From Tretioscincus oriximinensis (taxonomy: Eukaryota; Chordata; Lepidosauria; Squamata; Gymnophthalmidae): a stretch of DNA of 64,000 nt. This document shows, in pieces, positions 22,076 to 33,349 of the stretch. The position numbers and the translations under genes were made by a program. Within the stretch, counting starts at the first letter, position 1. Every line of letters starts with the position of its first letter. The stretch covers positions 1,632,686-1,696,685 of the forward strand of contig JAJVDF010000029.1 in NCBI GenBank assembly GCA_022410635.1, in the 5' to 3' direction. The notes under the pieces were generated by a model. The model saw nothing but the letters and a program-made list of their open reading frames with translations, searched no databases and was not told the origin of the DNA.

Positions 22076-22600
22076 ATAAGAACAAAAGAGGAGTCCTGCT
22101 GAATCGAACCAGAGCCCATCTAGTCCAGCATTGTGCCTCACACAGAAGGCCACCCATTGCACCTGGGCAGTCTGGAACAGAAGAAGGCAAAATCTTTAAC
22201 TCTTCTTGACGCCCTGCAAATGGCATTTCAGGAGTACTGCTTGTTGCTCCATCTTGTAGCTGTTTATATCATTGGCTTCCATGAACTTGTCTAATCCTGT
22301 CTTAAAGCTATCCAGGCTGCTAGCTACTACCATCTCCTCTGAAAGTAAATTCCATAGGCTGATAACCCTCTGGCTGAAAAAAATACTTCCTTTTGCCTGT
22401 CCTCCCTCTTCTGCTCTCAGTTTCAAGGAACACCTCCCTGGTCTCCTGATACGCCCACATTCTCTGTATGACATTATTTTGATTTTGTTTAACTGTGCCC
22501 TTTAAAAGATAAACAGCTGAAGTTACAAATGTGTAAATGAGGGCCTCCTTCTGTACAGACCTGCCATGCAACAACATTCTTGGAAGACACAACCATTATT
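22076..22600 (-). mobile_element. CR1-type LINE, RT end plus 3' UTR
   Basis: On the minus strand the frame at 22196-22474 reads FFSQRVISLWNLLSEEMVVA and SSLDSFKTGLDKFMEANDIN, the C-terminal end of CR1 ORF2. It is followed by a 3' UTR ending in GCAGGACTCCTCTTTTGTTC. Copies at 25.6, 43.6 and 63.7 kb are the same subfamily. 5'-truncated, as is usual for CR1. Confidence 0.8.
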
Positions 22601-23169
22601 GACAGTTATCTATGGGATGGAACCCAGGAAAAGACCTTCCTGCAGAAATCTGCCAGACATGAAAGTGAGTAGTTTATATATATGATAATCAGTTTTATCT
22701 TACTCTTTCTTTCTTTTGTAAACCGCTTTTAGACTGAATAATAGCGTAGGTATTGGTAGGATCCTCCCCCCCAGTTTAAAAATCACAGCCTTTTAATAAC
22801 TGCCTTGCACCTCCTACCCTCTCCACTTCCTTTTGCATAGCTGTATCGTCCCATTCTCTCTCCCAATAGTGTCACTGGCCTAGTGCGTCTTGGCCATAGT
22901 GCTGTGGTTGGCTGAGAGTAGTTCTTGACCTGATCAGGATGTCAGTAGCTGCCGTGTGTGCAGTGCTGGATTAAAGAAGTGTGGGCAGAGGCCTGCACCC
23001 CAGGCTTTGCTACCTCTGATCTTTTATCACCAGCATAAAAGGTGCTTACCAAGATTTAATTGATAGCTGTGAAGCACTGGAACCCAGAATTTCATCCCTA
23101 GTATCTGGGAGAGAGGGGTAGGGGTTAGGAGTCAGCGCTCCCAAACCATGACTAATCCAGGAAGCATCT
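22601..23169. other. No recognised feature
   Basis: Nothing identified. Confidence 0.4.
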
Positions 23170-23255
23170 AAAGTAAACTTGTCTATAAAAATCCATGCTG
23201 CCTAGTTTTCTCTTATTAGTCTCTAAGTGCTACAAGCCCCTTTGGTGGACCCAGG
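23170..23255 (+). mobile_element. Penelope-like element tail remnant
   Basis: ACTTGTCTATAAAAATCCAT, TTTTCTCTTATTAGTCTCTA and AGTGCTACAAGCCCCTTTGG match the PLE tail. The first hammerhead core strand is lost. Confidence 0.6.
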
Positions 23256-23363
23256 AAACAAAGTAATCTTAGATGTACTAATGCATTTTAGTTTTTGAAA
23301 AAGGGTGAGGAAAATTAAGCTGTGATTGAATTGACATATTTTGCACTAAACGAAACTTTGAAG

Positions 23364-23445
23364 TATACTGCTCAAAACAATTAAGGGAATACTTTAACAT
23401 ATACTGTTATGTTAAAGTGTTCTCTCAATTGTTTTGAGCAGTATA
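23364..23445. mobile_element. Palindromic mariner-type MITE, copy 1
   Basis: Starts TATACTGCTCAAAACAATTA and ends TAATTG-like CAATTGTTTTGAGCAGTATA (23426-23445). The two arms pair almost completely over 82 bp. The TATA edges allow a TA target duplication, as in Tc1/mariner elements. Copies 2 and 3 lie at 28456 and 60411. Confidence 0.75.
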
Positions 23446-25634
23446 TAATATTCCATAAAGCAGTTTACTAAAACAGGCAGATTCATACTAGAATGGAAAA
23501 CTCCAAATCACAGGGGGTATGAAGCAAAAAGCAAAAGGCATACCCTGTAGCAAATTTGTTGCTGAAGAGGCAAAAGGAACCTTTGCCCCATCCACCGATG
23601 ATGACTGCATTCCTTCCAAAGACAGAAGCAATAACTGCAGAGTCACCTTGTACAGTTCAGATCAGGTGGAGCAGAATGTTAAAGAGACTCCCTATAGCCC
23701 ATAGCAGCTGGGAAGCATCTGCTGGAGATGAGCAACCAACTGAACTTCTGGAAGTGGATCTGGTGATGACCAAGATGAAGTGAGCTCAGAAGATGATAGT
23801 GAGCAAGGGGAAGCAAAGTGGGATGCTTACTGTACATTTTAAAATGTGTAATGTATTGCAATCAGAAATCACAACACGTACACAACAGAGACGTTTAGAA
23901 AGTTTATTTTGTCCCTTAGAACAGCCGTGAGGTCACCCGCCTGGTGAGCCTACCCAAGCAATCTTGGGTGTCAGTATTTATTGATAATCNGAAGGCATTT
24001 CGTAATATGGGGTAAAAAGGTCAGGGATGTTTCTGGGAAGAGTTGACAGGATACAGATAATGTCAGGTTGATTTAGTTTTTTTCCAAATCTCAGGTCTTC
24101 CTTGGCACAGACAAAAGGTGTGAGGGAATTAACAATTCCTTAATCTCCCTTTCCTGCCCCCTGGGTGTCAGACGGATCCTTGTGGCGATTTCCACAGGAA
24201 GGTTTGATTACCCATTAATGTGGGGATGATTAAATTGGGAGCCTGGTATTTCATGAACTTTTGGCCTAATTCTTGGGTGACTTTTTGCCCTTAATATTTG
24301 GCCTGATTCAAGAATATATGTTCATATTTCATGCAATCTGTTCATAATCCCTACAGTAATGCAGAGTTTTGTTTTGTTTTTTCACTGTGTCCTCAGTATG
24401 GATGAGTCTTTGTAAATAGTTACCTCATACAAGTACTGTGTGGTCACACCCACAAGCAGCAGCTGAAAGTAAATCTTCTAGAACAACCTTTATTCCCAGC
24501 TCTTAAGAAATTTCTTAATTACTACTAATTTCTCTCCCGCCTTCTCTATGTGTTCTGAGTCCAGCAGAGCATTACTGAGGTCATCTCCAAACAAGCTTTA
24601 CTTATAGCATTGCCAGAGAAATCATAAAAGACTTCGCCTTGCATACTAACAGAGCTTCAATAGTGACATTGGAAAAAAAAAACTTGTTTGCTCCAGCAAA
24701 GCCCGTAGCTGATCCTTCACAAAATCACCATGCTTGCCAATAGGGAGGCAAGAAGCCTTTCTGTATGTACCCATCATTAATGGGATTTTCTAGGATAATA
24801 GGAGAAGATGCCAGCACAGGACAGTGCAGAGTCACTGGCTGAGCATGCCTAGTATTTGCTTCCTGATTAGTTGTTTCACCAGTTCCGCTCAGGTATGTGT
24901 GATGGCTGCATTTTGCAGCTATTTTTCACATTTTGGATTTTAATACACCATATGTCTGCAGCCTCATTTAGATCAAACTTGGGTGATTCTGGAGCCAGAG
25001 AACAATTATCTTCAAATCTTCTCTCATCAACTTTAAAACTGCTTTCCCCTTATTAAAAATAATGCAGAACCAAATATCCATAGGAAAATGAATGTTGGAG
25101 ACAATTTATTTTTGAAGCTATTTTTTTTGGAGGGGGGAGGGTTGTCTACTTAGATGGTTCTTACCTGATGAATTTTAGCTACCTTAGTTACAGGTAAGGA
25201 ATCTATCAATTTAAAACAGCTGGAAGCCAAGAATGAACATCAGAAAACAAGGTTCTTTCTCTCTAAATAGGGTTTATAAACTATCTCAGGTAGGCTGCCT
25301 AACGTTGAAAGAAGCAGGGTGGATAGACTAAGAATCTGAATCAATAAGGCAGTTCTTATACTCTTAATAAGATGTTGCAGCAGATTTATATTTGCTGCAT
25401 AAAATACTTCTAGAATGTCAACCTTAAGGTACGGAGTTACTTTGCTGTTCATGTGCAAAAAAATGTATAAACTGCAGAAAATAACTATGGCTTCCCCAAA
25501 AGTAACCATAAGATTTGTAATAACAATAAAAATCAAGTATAGAATTTTTAAAAATAGAAAAGGAAGACATTTTGGTAGTATTATGTTGGGTCTTATGTGC
25601 AATGAATTGTTAGATATGAATTTGTGTGTAGGAT
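23446..25634. other. No recognised feature
   Basis: About 2.2 kb with no recognisable exon or repeat. The frame at 23519-23704 has no domain. A poly(A)/poly(T) pair (24360-24390, 24675) is low complexity only. Confidence 0.4.
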
Positions 25635-25637
25635 CTC

Positions 25638-26238
25638 AGTACATAAGAACATAAGAGAAGCCCTGCTGAATTGGGTCACAGCCCATCTAGTCCCAAATTC
25701 TGTCTCACAAGTAGTCCATCAATTGCACCTGAGCAGTCTGGAACAGAAGAAGGCAAAATCTTTACCTGCTCTCAATGCCCTGAATATGGCATTTCTGGAA
25801 TCCTGCTTGTTGCTCCATCTCGGAGGTAGTATCAAGACATCCATCCTAATAGCTGTTTATACTGTTGGCTTCCATGAACTTGTCTAATCCTGTTTTAAAG
25901 CTATCCAGGCTGTTAGCTACTACCACCACTTCTGGAAGTAAATTCCACAGGCTAATGANCCTCTGGGTGAAAAAATACTTTCCTTTGTTCTCGCTTTTCT
26001 GCCCCTCAGTCTCAAGGAATGTCCTCTGGTCTTAATGTTGTGTGATAGAGAAAATAATTTTTCTCTATTCACCTTATCATGCTCTATTCACCATGCATGA
26101 TCTTACACACTTCAATTAGGTCTCCTCTCAAATGTCATCCTTTGAGGCTGAAGAGGCCCAGACATTGCAACCGGATTTCAAAAGGGAGGCGTTCCACTCC
26201 CTTGATAATTCTATTTCCCTGTTCTGCACATTCTCTAG
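25638..26238 (-). mobile_element. CR1-type LINE (3' segment of an interrupted copy)
   Basis: From the TTCTTATG-type 3' end (plus: ACATAAGAACATAAGAGAAG at 25641) through the 3' UTR into ORF2 C-terminus (revcomp gives the RT-end block near 25870-26000). The copy continues after the LTR-like insertion at 26851; joining the bases on either side of the insertion restores the expected CR1 order. Confidence 0.8.
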
Positions 26239-26845
26239 TGTCATGTTTTGCAGTCACATACATGTGTTGCAGCCTGCTCTTAAACTGCTAACAACAGCTG
26301 TGGGGGTGCAGGTTTACTTTCCTGCAGCAGCAACAATACCAAATCAAGGGGAGGGGAAGGGGACAGAGCTGTCCCTTTCACACCTCAAACAAGGGCTTAT
26401 GTAGAACAGAACGTAAATACCCAGATACAAGATCCAAAGATGTAATTGAAATACACAATCCAAGTCAAGGGGCAGAGAGAGAGACAATGAGGTCAAGACA
26501 GTCCAAATTCAAAGATAACAAACACACCAGGCTAAGCTGTAATCAGAGCAGTTGATTTCCAGCAGTGAATACAAGCAGAGGGGCCCTTAAATACCTGCAT
26601 CCGATGTTATTGACATCATGTGTTTCTGACACAGCCGGCGTGAGCATCTCAGCTGAGCATTGTGCTGAAACTCCTGTGCTTTCTGCAAGCTTTATCCGTC
26701 AGCTTCCGAATCCTTGTCCTGGTCATTATTCTGAGTTTCTAACAACTGCTACTGAGAAGAGGAGGTTGGAGGAGCAAGCTGAGTTATGTTGGCTCCCAAC
26801 TCTTTCTCCGACGATTCATCAAACTCAGCAAGGCCACAATATCCA
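26239..26845 (-). mobile_element. Solo-LTR-like insertion inside CR1
   Basis: The 607-bp block begins TG (26239) and ends CA (26845) and is flanked by TCTAG and ACTAG (4/5 match). On the minus strand it has a TATA-like TATTTAAGGGCC near 26590. The surrounding CR1 sequence is collinear once this block is removed, so it is a clean insertion. No coding region; I could not find a poly(A) signal on the expected strand, so LTR identity is inferred. Confidence 0.55.
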
Positions 26846-26850
26846 ACTAG

Positions 26851-26930
26851 TTCCGCAATATCCTTTTTGAGATGTGATGACCAGAATTGTACACAGTATT
26901 CCAAATGTGGCCTCACCACAACAACTGTTT
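26851..26930 (-). mobile_element. CR1-type LINE (5' segment of the interrupted copy)
   Basis: On the minus strand it encodes VVVVRPHLEYCVQFWSSHLK and KDIAEL, the conserved CR1 reverse transcriptase block preceding VQRRATKM. This is the upstream continuation of the 25638-26238 copy. Confidence 0.8.
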
Positions 26931-27905
26931 TGAGAACAGTGGTTGTAAGCACAGCTTCTGATATCTCCAAGATATCACTGCTGTAACTGCAATAAAAATG
27001 CACGGGTGTGTACACAGGGTCATTAGAAATCAGTTCCAGCTTCATGGGATCAAAATAACACGATCTGCAGCTGCAACAAGTTAGAAAAGAGGCTAGATTT
27101 AGGAGAGATTGAGAACAGATTTACAGATGAAATTGGTTTCCAAGATTGGTGTATTTATAAGTCTGATTAGCTCCTTAAGAGGGAGCAGGTGTGCAGACAA
27201 CTGAGACCTTAATAAACAGCTCCTCATTCTAGACGAGATCAGTAGGTGGAGCTCTTAACAAGTAAAGGGGTATAAGTGTAAATAAATAAATAAATAATAA
27301 ACAAGACCTTAGGAAAAGATACACCTATTTTTGAATAAGTAAAAGAAAAGACAAAGCCATTAGCTGGTCTCAGAATGTTCACTTCATACTTTCATGAGGA
27401 ACAGGGAAGGAGTCTAGCCCCTTAATGAAATAAAAATGGTAAACATTCTGGGGCCTCTGCCCTAGCCCATCTTCTGAAAAGTAGCTGCCAAAACAGATAC
27501 TATATGATTTTTTNAAAAAATTGTTTTTCACTGACACACATTACACTGATATTATTTCCTTCCACTTAAGGTCAATGCTTATTCATGAATGTTTAGTGCT
27601 AAGCTGTTTTAAATGGTTTAATTCCACTTATTCAGCCTCAAATCAGACTTTTTTCACTAACTCACATCTTCAGGCCCAGTGAAGTTTGAGCTTAGAAGAC
27701 TGCTGACTATCAGGCAATTTGTGGTGTGTGTGAGCTTGAGTTACCACATAAAAACTGGGATAAGAATTTTGCAGCTTTAGTGGATATAGAAGAGAGGAAT
27801 TTCCACTAGCTTATAATGCCTACAATATTTGAGAAAAAATAATATCTCCACACCCATTAAAGCTTCATAAAGCTAATGTGAGCAGATCTTATTGATTTGG
27901 ATTCA
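26931..27905. other. No recognised feature
   Basis: Contains a (AATA)n stretch (27280-27300) preceded by GGGGTATAAGTGTAAATAAA, probably a worn L2-type tail. Otherwise nothing identified. Confidence 0.4.
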
Positions 27906-27913
27906 TCATTAGG

Positions 27914-28218
27914 CAGTGCTTTTTTTCTAGAAAAAAAGGTGACGGTACTGATGCCGGCGAGGGGGCGGTGGCATTAGCAGCGGTGTTAGCGGCGGGGGGC
28001 GGCGTTAGCGCCGCAGTACCGGCACCTTTTATTTAGGCGGGGGCGGCGTTAGCAGCGGCAGGGGCAGCAGCGTTAGCCCCCCCCCCCCCGCCGCCGCTGC
28101 TAATGCCGCAGTACCGGCACCTTTTATTTAGGCGGGGGCGGCGTTGGCCACTGCTGCCGCCGCTAACGCTGCCCCCCGCCCCCTAAATAAAAGGCGTTCC
28201 GTCACAAAAAAAGCCCTG
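27914..28218. mobile_element. GC-rich hAT MITE with perfect 8-bp target duplication
   Basis: Termini CAGTGCTTTTTTTCTAG and CAAAAAAAGCCCTG are inverted, with an inner pair GGTGACGG/CCGTCAC, and both flanks are TCATTAGG (27906-27913 and 28219-28226). These are the marks of a hAT insertion. The interior (27940-28195) is extremely GC-rich, made of GGCGGGGGCGGCGTTAGC-type modules. A 40-bp block ending in TATTTAGGCGGGGGCGGCGT is repeated (about 28011 and 28104), with further inverted copies near the right end. No transposase. Confidence 0.85.
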
Positions 28219-28455
28219 TCATTAGGTATTCTTATAGTTTATCATATAGCTGAAGATTTGCCATTTCAATCCCCAGTCACTGTCTAGAAACAAACAATGG
28301 CAAACCACTTCTGTATCTAGCCCCTCAAAATACATAGGTGTTCATGAAAGTGATCACATAGTCAACCAGGAGCTGCTTATGATTCAGTTATAACCTACAG
28401 TAACAAGNATTGCCTTTAGTCTATAATATGAGTAGCATTTTGTTGTCTTCCTTAT

Positions 28456-28505
28456 ATACTGCCCAAAACAATTAAGGTAATTTCCTTAATTCGTTTGAGC
28501 AGTAT
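28456..28505. mobile_element. Palindromic mariner-type MITE, copy 2 (short)
   Basis: ATACTGCCCAAAACAATTAA pairs with CTTAATTCGTTTGAGCAGTA over 50 bp. It has the same termini as copies at 23364 and 60411, but lacks their central about 30 bp. Confidence 0.7.
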
Positions 28506-29395
28506 CTGCACTCCATATTTTTTTCTGACCTTATTTTCTTTGACTATATTCAGACAGGGTCAAAACTCCACCTGCAAATCGAATTTATATTACATTTGTT
28601 ATACAACTTGATATATAAACCAACAGATTTTGGGTTTTAGCACTGATTTATCTCATTATTTTACTGGAAAAATAGTTGTTGAACTATTAATATAGGGCTA
28701 CTGTGGAAAGGCTGTGATGTATGGATAGTTTTGAAAGAAAACTGAGGGTTGAGAGTCAAAGGAATCTGATACTGACTGCAAATTATCCAATAGCATTTGG
28801 GAAGGGGGATTATAGCATGTCCTCTTGACAACCAACAAACAAAATGATTGATGGATGAGTGTGCCATGTGAACAGAAAATCTTATTTGTCAGGAGCTGAA
28901 GAATGGGAAAATTTGGAATATACTGCTAAGATATGATCAAGGCAAATTAAAATTGGCAAACCAGAATATTGGTAAATAAGGTACCAGAATAAACAAGTAC
29001 CATATGGATGTAGCTTTTGTTAAGGACAAAGGCAGAAAAGCAATAGATTGTGTACTGAAATGTATTTTATTGTGCTTGTTTGGCTTATTATGTTTGTTTG
29101 GGTTAGCTTTTAAATACCTGTGTAGACTGATTCTAAGGTAAATAATAAGTCTGAAAGATCAATTTAACCTCAAAATCAGTATGAGTGCTGATACCCAGAT
29201 CCTCATTTTATAGTTTATTTTTTATTAATTTCTGTTCATAAAGGTATTTTTTGAAAAAAGCCATGTATTTTTCTGTCTTTCTTTGGAGTATTCAGTGACT
29301 TTGGTTGTATTTTGTGGTTCTCAAGTTTTTTGTTTTTTAAAAATCTTACTAAGATACATAGATATCAGCAACCCCGGGGTGGGTGGGGGGTGGGG
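28506..29395. other. No recognised feature
   Basis: AT-rich, no element recognised. Confidence 0.4.
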
Positions 29396-29399
29396 TCTA

Positions 29400-30180
29400 T
29401 TCAAACTTAGAGACAACTGGAATTATTGTTCCCATTGTCTCTGCTTTTCTTTTGAATTTCCTATGTGCCGTAAGCTAATCATTTCAGCCTCTCTGCTTTT
29501 CTCTCAGACACAAAACATGGTCTGTCATGTTTGGGAGCTTCACATTTCCAGCAAGACCTAGAACACTTGCTGATGGCACTGCAGTAGCCTTCAGTTGCCA
29601 CCACACTGGTCACTGTCTGTCAGTAATTTCAGCCAGTGCCTGTGGAAAGCTGTGCTACCCAAATTCACTGCTGACAACTAGGCAAAGAGGGTGGGGGGAA
29701 GATCCCAATCCACTCTCTCACATCACCATTATATCCAACTCATCTCTGTGGGTGTTGCCTGATCCTAGAAGGTGAATTGGGTATGATAATGGTGTGCGGT
29801 GGTAGGTCTGGCTTCTATTTGCCTCATTGCTAAGAAATGGTAGCAGGAATTTATTTGGCAATGGGATTCTGCAGGAATCTTATGCCTCTCTGTAATTGCT
29901 GACAGACAGCCTCCACATGGAGGAATATTACACAGCTGTCAGCAGACACCCTCTGCCTTGTTGGGGGTGCTGAAGTACCCAAACATGGTTAACAGCGCTA
30001 TGCACTAGACATGAAAGGTAAATAACCTGCTGTGAATATCTCATGGCACATGGGAAACTTGAAAGCAAACCGGAAGCAATGGGAATAATCATTTATATTA
30101 TCCTCAGGGATTGCATTTGCATGGCCTGTGACATACCCCCTTCCCTCCCCAAAAGGGCTGCTTCGAGCTACTGCTAGGAG
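29400..30180. repeat. Fold-back element with ~240-bp diverged arms
   Basis: The left arm (29400-29640) and the reverse complement of the right arm (29890-30110) align in order. TTATTGTTCCCATTG/TTATTCCCATTG, CCTATGTGCCGTAAG/CCCATGTGCCATGAG, CATGTTTGGGAGCTTCA/CATGTTTGGGTACTTCA and CTGTCTGTCAGTAATTTCAG/CTGTCTGTCAGCAATTACAG are successive matched pairs. Arms look roughly 70% identical by eye, with a 250-bp spacer. It could be two inverted copies of one repeat or a single large fold-back transposon. Confidence 0.6.
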
Positions 30181-30202
30181 GTAGTCTAATGTGGTCTTCT
30201 GG

Positions 30203-31088
30203 CTTACACAAAATGCTAACAATCACCTCAGATTGAAAAATCACAATAAGGAATTTAGTTCTAGAAGCAGGATTTTAGTTAGAATACATGAAAAAAGTTA
30301 TTTACAATGAGAACAATTCTACAGCAGGATGGACTACTGGAGGTCCTGTTGGACTTTGTTGGATGTGTTCAAGCAGAAATTGAACAGGTGGATATACATA
30401 GACTTACCTGTAATCAGAATTGATGTCATCCTCTGTATTTAGGGAACAGATGTCAAAATGCATTTTCATTTCTTCTTGGAACTTTCCTCTGGGCAATCTG
30501 ATATTCCTAGTGTTGACTCCACTTCAGGAAAGGGCTGCCAGTATGTATCCACTTCTATAGGAGTATCGTGTGTGTGTGTGTGTGTGTGAAATCGGCAGGC
30601 CCTGGCACCTGGCGTTGGAGAGGATGATCTGAGCTGGCCATTACCGGTTACATTCAGGCTATGCTGTCCACAAATCTGCCCTGATTTCCCCCAAATGGTA
30701 CCCTTTTGCACAGAGCTGCAGTGTAGAGGGTACCCAGAGATCGCTAGGGCTCAGAGCTGGTGACCCAAACTGGTTGCCATCTACTTTTGGCAGCAATATG
30801 ATCATATTACTAGGGTTCCCATATTTGAATTTGAAAATACTGAGAATTTTGGCTGTTACCCAAACCCTATCTCTACTTCCACTTTGCCAACCCCGCCCCC
30901 TTTGTAATATGACTGGAAGACCCATCAGGAGCTTGGGATGGCCCATTGGGGGGCTCATGAGTGCCAGACAAGGCCTCATAAAGTCCTGGCAAGTCACAGG
31001 CACCAGAAACGGGTTTAAACCCCATTTCCCAGGATATTTTAGGAAAATCTTATCTAGGTCTTCTGAAAAATAAGGCTAATATACAGGC
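30203..31088. other. (GT)n microsatellite in otherwise unrecognised sequence
   Basis: A (GT)10-class run lies at 30567-30588. The rest has no recognised gene or element. Confidence 0.4.
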
Positions 31089-31285
31089 ATGATAACAACA
31101 GCTACATATTGGTCACACAAAATTATACACATTAAAATTATAACAAGGCAGAAAATAATACGATTGACAGAAACTAAGAAATTTTCATATGAAGTTCTCC
31201 ATACTCTGTGCCCTGAATATAACATGCTTCCTTCGTTTTGCAAGTTTTGCATACACATAATCATCAGGAAATTAATATATATTAG
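31089..31285 (+). repeat. Inverted-repeat partner A (~195 bp)
   Basis: Starts ATGATAACAACAGCTACATA and matches the reverse complement of 34400-34600 with roughly 90% identity by eye over the first 130 bases. In both copies the first about 40 codons stay open (TYWSHKIIHIKIITRQKII), but no known domain is evident. Family unknown. Confidence 0.75.
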
Positions 31286-31344
31286 GGCTAAATGGTCTGA
31301 GTTTCTGGTCTGTCCTAAGATGGACTGTCAAGTTGAGTTTGACC

Positions 31345-31370
31345 ATGGTCTTACCGGGTAGCAGAGAGAC
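31345..31370 (+). repeat. 26-bp direct copy of palindrome core
   Basis: The 26 bases ending CCGGGTAGCAGAGAGAC are identical to 31423-31448, inside the palindrome. Confidence 0.9.
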
Positions 31371-31536
31371 ATTCTATTGAAACAGATTCCTAAAATACAT
31401 ATACATATATATAGACATATATATGGTCTTACCGGGTAGCAGAGAGACTATATATAGTCTCTCTGCTACCCGGTAAGACCATATATATGTCTATATATAT
31501 GTATATGTATTTTAGGAATCTGTTTCAATAGAATGT
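31369..31536. repeat. Perfect 168-bp palindrome
   Basis: Every base from 31369 to 31452 is complementary to its mirror between 31453 and 31536, with the axis between 31452 and 31453; I checked the arms in 10-base blocks and found no mismatch. No spacer. The arms hold AT-rich TATATA repeats and the GTAGCAGAGAGAC block. No coding capacity. Confidence 0.9.
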
Positions 31537-31539
31537 GTG

Positions 31540-32989
31540 CACAGAGCACTACAGTGCATTACTGAGTCTGAGCAAACGGAACCTTCTATTTTCTCTTAGT
31601 CTTAGGCAAGGCAAATAAATTGAGGGAAAGATCCATGTCATGTGATGGATGTCTTGGGGATCTAACTTTAAATAATTTTAAGTATGCAAGAGAAGTAATC
31701 TATTTGAGAATACAGACAATATAAGGTCTTCTGCAGTGTTACTACACATGGTGACTTCAAAAAAGCATGGCTCTTGAATTTCCCATGAAGTTTGCTTGCT
31801 CTTACAGCAAGCAGGATTCCAGATGTTTATGTTGAAAAAGCTGCCAAAGAGAAACCCTGGAGAAACATTTATAGAGATTAACAGAAATTAGCGCTTTGTG
31901 CTAAGGCTCGGCTTTTCCATCACGTGGAAACTATTTTCCTGCTACCTTGGAGATTGCAGCACAACCAAGCTCTCCTACACTCTTGTCAATGTTAATGTCT
32001 TAATGTCTACTTTAATATGGTGGCTGGCACAATGATGGTTATCTAGCAACTGTATTTCATCCAATTTGCACTAAGTGTACACATACATAAATATCCATTC
32101 CGTTATGTTTATAAATATAATGGCATCTGCATGCTTGGAAAGAGTGGGCAAGTACTCTTATCCATAAAAGTGATTTTTATAATAACAGAAGAGCTTAGCA
32201 TAGCTCTACTCTTGGCACTGCTTATTTTTTCCATTGGCTAATAACTCTGGCAAATCCTTCCTTCCTTCCAAGTGGTTGCCTTTTGTGTACTAAAAATGCT
32301 GTCATTATTTATACAGAACTCTGCATCTGAATGTGCTTAAAGTCAGTCCTGCAGGACGGTTTCAATCAACTTTGGTTCAATTTATTCCATCTAAGCAACT
32401 CTGAAGTGTAAATAAAATTAAATCAATGCTACTGTATTTGTCTCCTGTTACAAATGCAGTAGGTTTGATGTGATACTGACTATTAAATGAGAGAAAGATT
32501 ATACAATAGGAATCCAGCATTGAGAAAGCTACTCTTTGCCCATAAAAAACAACACCACTACAGAAGCCACATTTGCATGTAAATTTTTGGAGAAAAATCT
32601 CCCTGTCTTGTTCATTCTTTAGACAGAATTAACAATACCCTCATTGCCTTTTACGTTGCTACCAATTCCCTAATGTGCAAATTGAGCTTCAAAGCCAGAT
32701 GTGTTCTGTGTACTTATAGACTAAGAGTTTTTATTCCCAAATAGTCATCTTAAGATCTGTATTATAGAAACTCATTATCTAATATTCTGGCTCCTCAAGC
32801 ATTCCTGTCCCCTGACCAGGGAAAGCATGAAATTGGTGAGGTATTGCATAAAGAAGGTTTGTCGCTAAAGCTATAATCAACAGCCAAGAAATAAAAAGAA
32901 AAGGGGATAGTTGGAGCTATAGCTGATTTTATCATTGTGTAATCCAGAATAACGACCCATGTATTTCACTAAGACCCTTGTTGTCGTGG
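31540..32989. other. Unrecognised 1.4-kb single-copy-looking stretch
   Basis: No repeat signature, ORF or RNA gene recognised. Complexity looks normal and unlike the surrounding repeats, so it could contain conserved non-coding DNA; nothing in the sequence alone proves this. Confidence 0.3.
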
Positions 32990-32994
32990 ATTTC

Positions 32995-33200
32995 AGAGAA
33001 ATGGCTGTATTAGTCTAGTAGAACGTCCAGCAACAGGGTTAGTAACAGGAATAGTAGAAAAGTAGGTGGCATTGGCATCTTCTTCAGATGCATGTCTACA
33101 GAAAAAGTAGACGTTTCTATGCAAGCTAATGCCAATACCACTTACTTTTCTACTGTTAGTCTCTAAGTGCTACTAGTCCCCTTGCTGGACTTGTTGTGAA
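32995..33200. mobile_element. Penelope-like element ends in inverted arrangement
   Basis: The right half is the plus-strand PLE tail (TTAGTCTCTAAGTGCTACTA then GTCCCCTTGCTGGAC). The left half starts with the reverse-complement terminus (TTTCAGAGAAATGGCTGTAT, GTCCAGCAACAGGG), then GTAGAAAAGTAGGTGGCATT pairs with GCCAATACCACTTACTTTTC. No coding region remains between the arms. Confidence 0.7.
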
Positions 33201-33349
33201 TAGTGATAATCTATATTACTTGTTATTATCTTAACACCAGTGTTGCCTGTTCTGGAACAATTGATTTTACATCTGTAGATAGACCAGATCTGAGTGGAGC
33301 AAGGGATATACATTATTACATATGCATATTTGTAATATAAATAATACAT

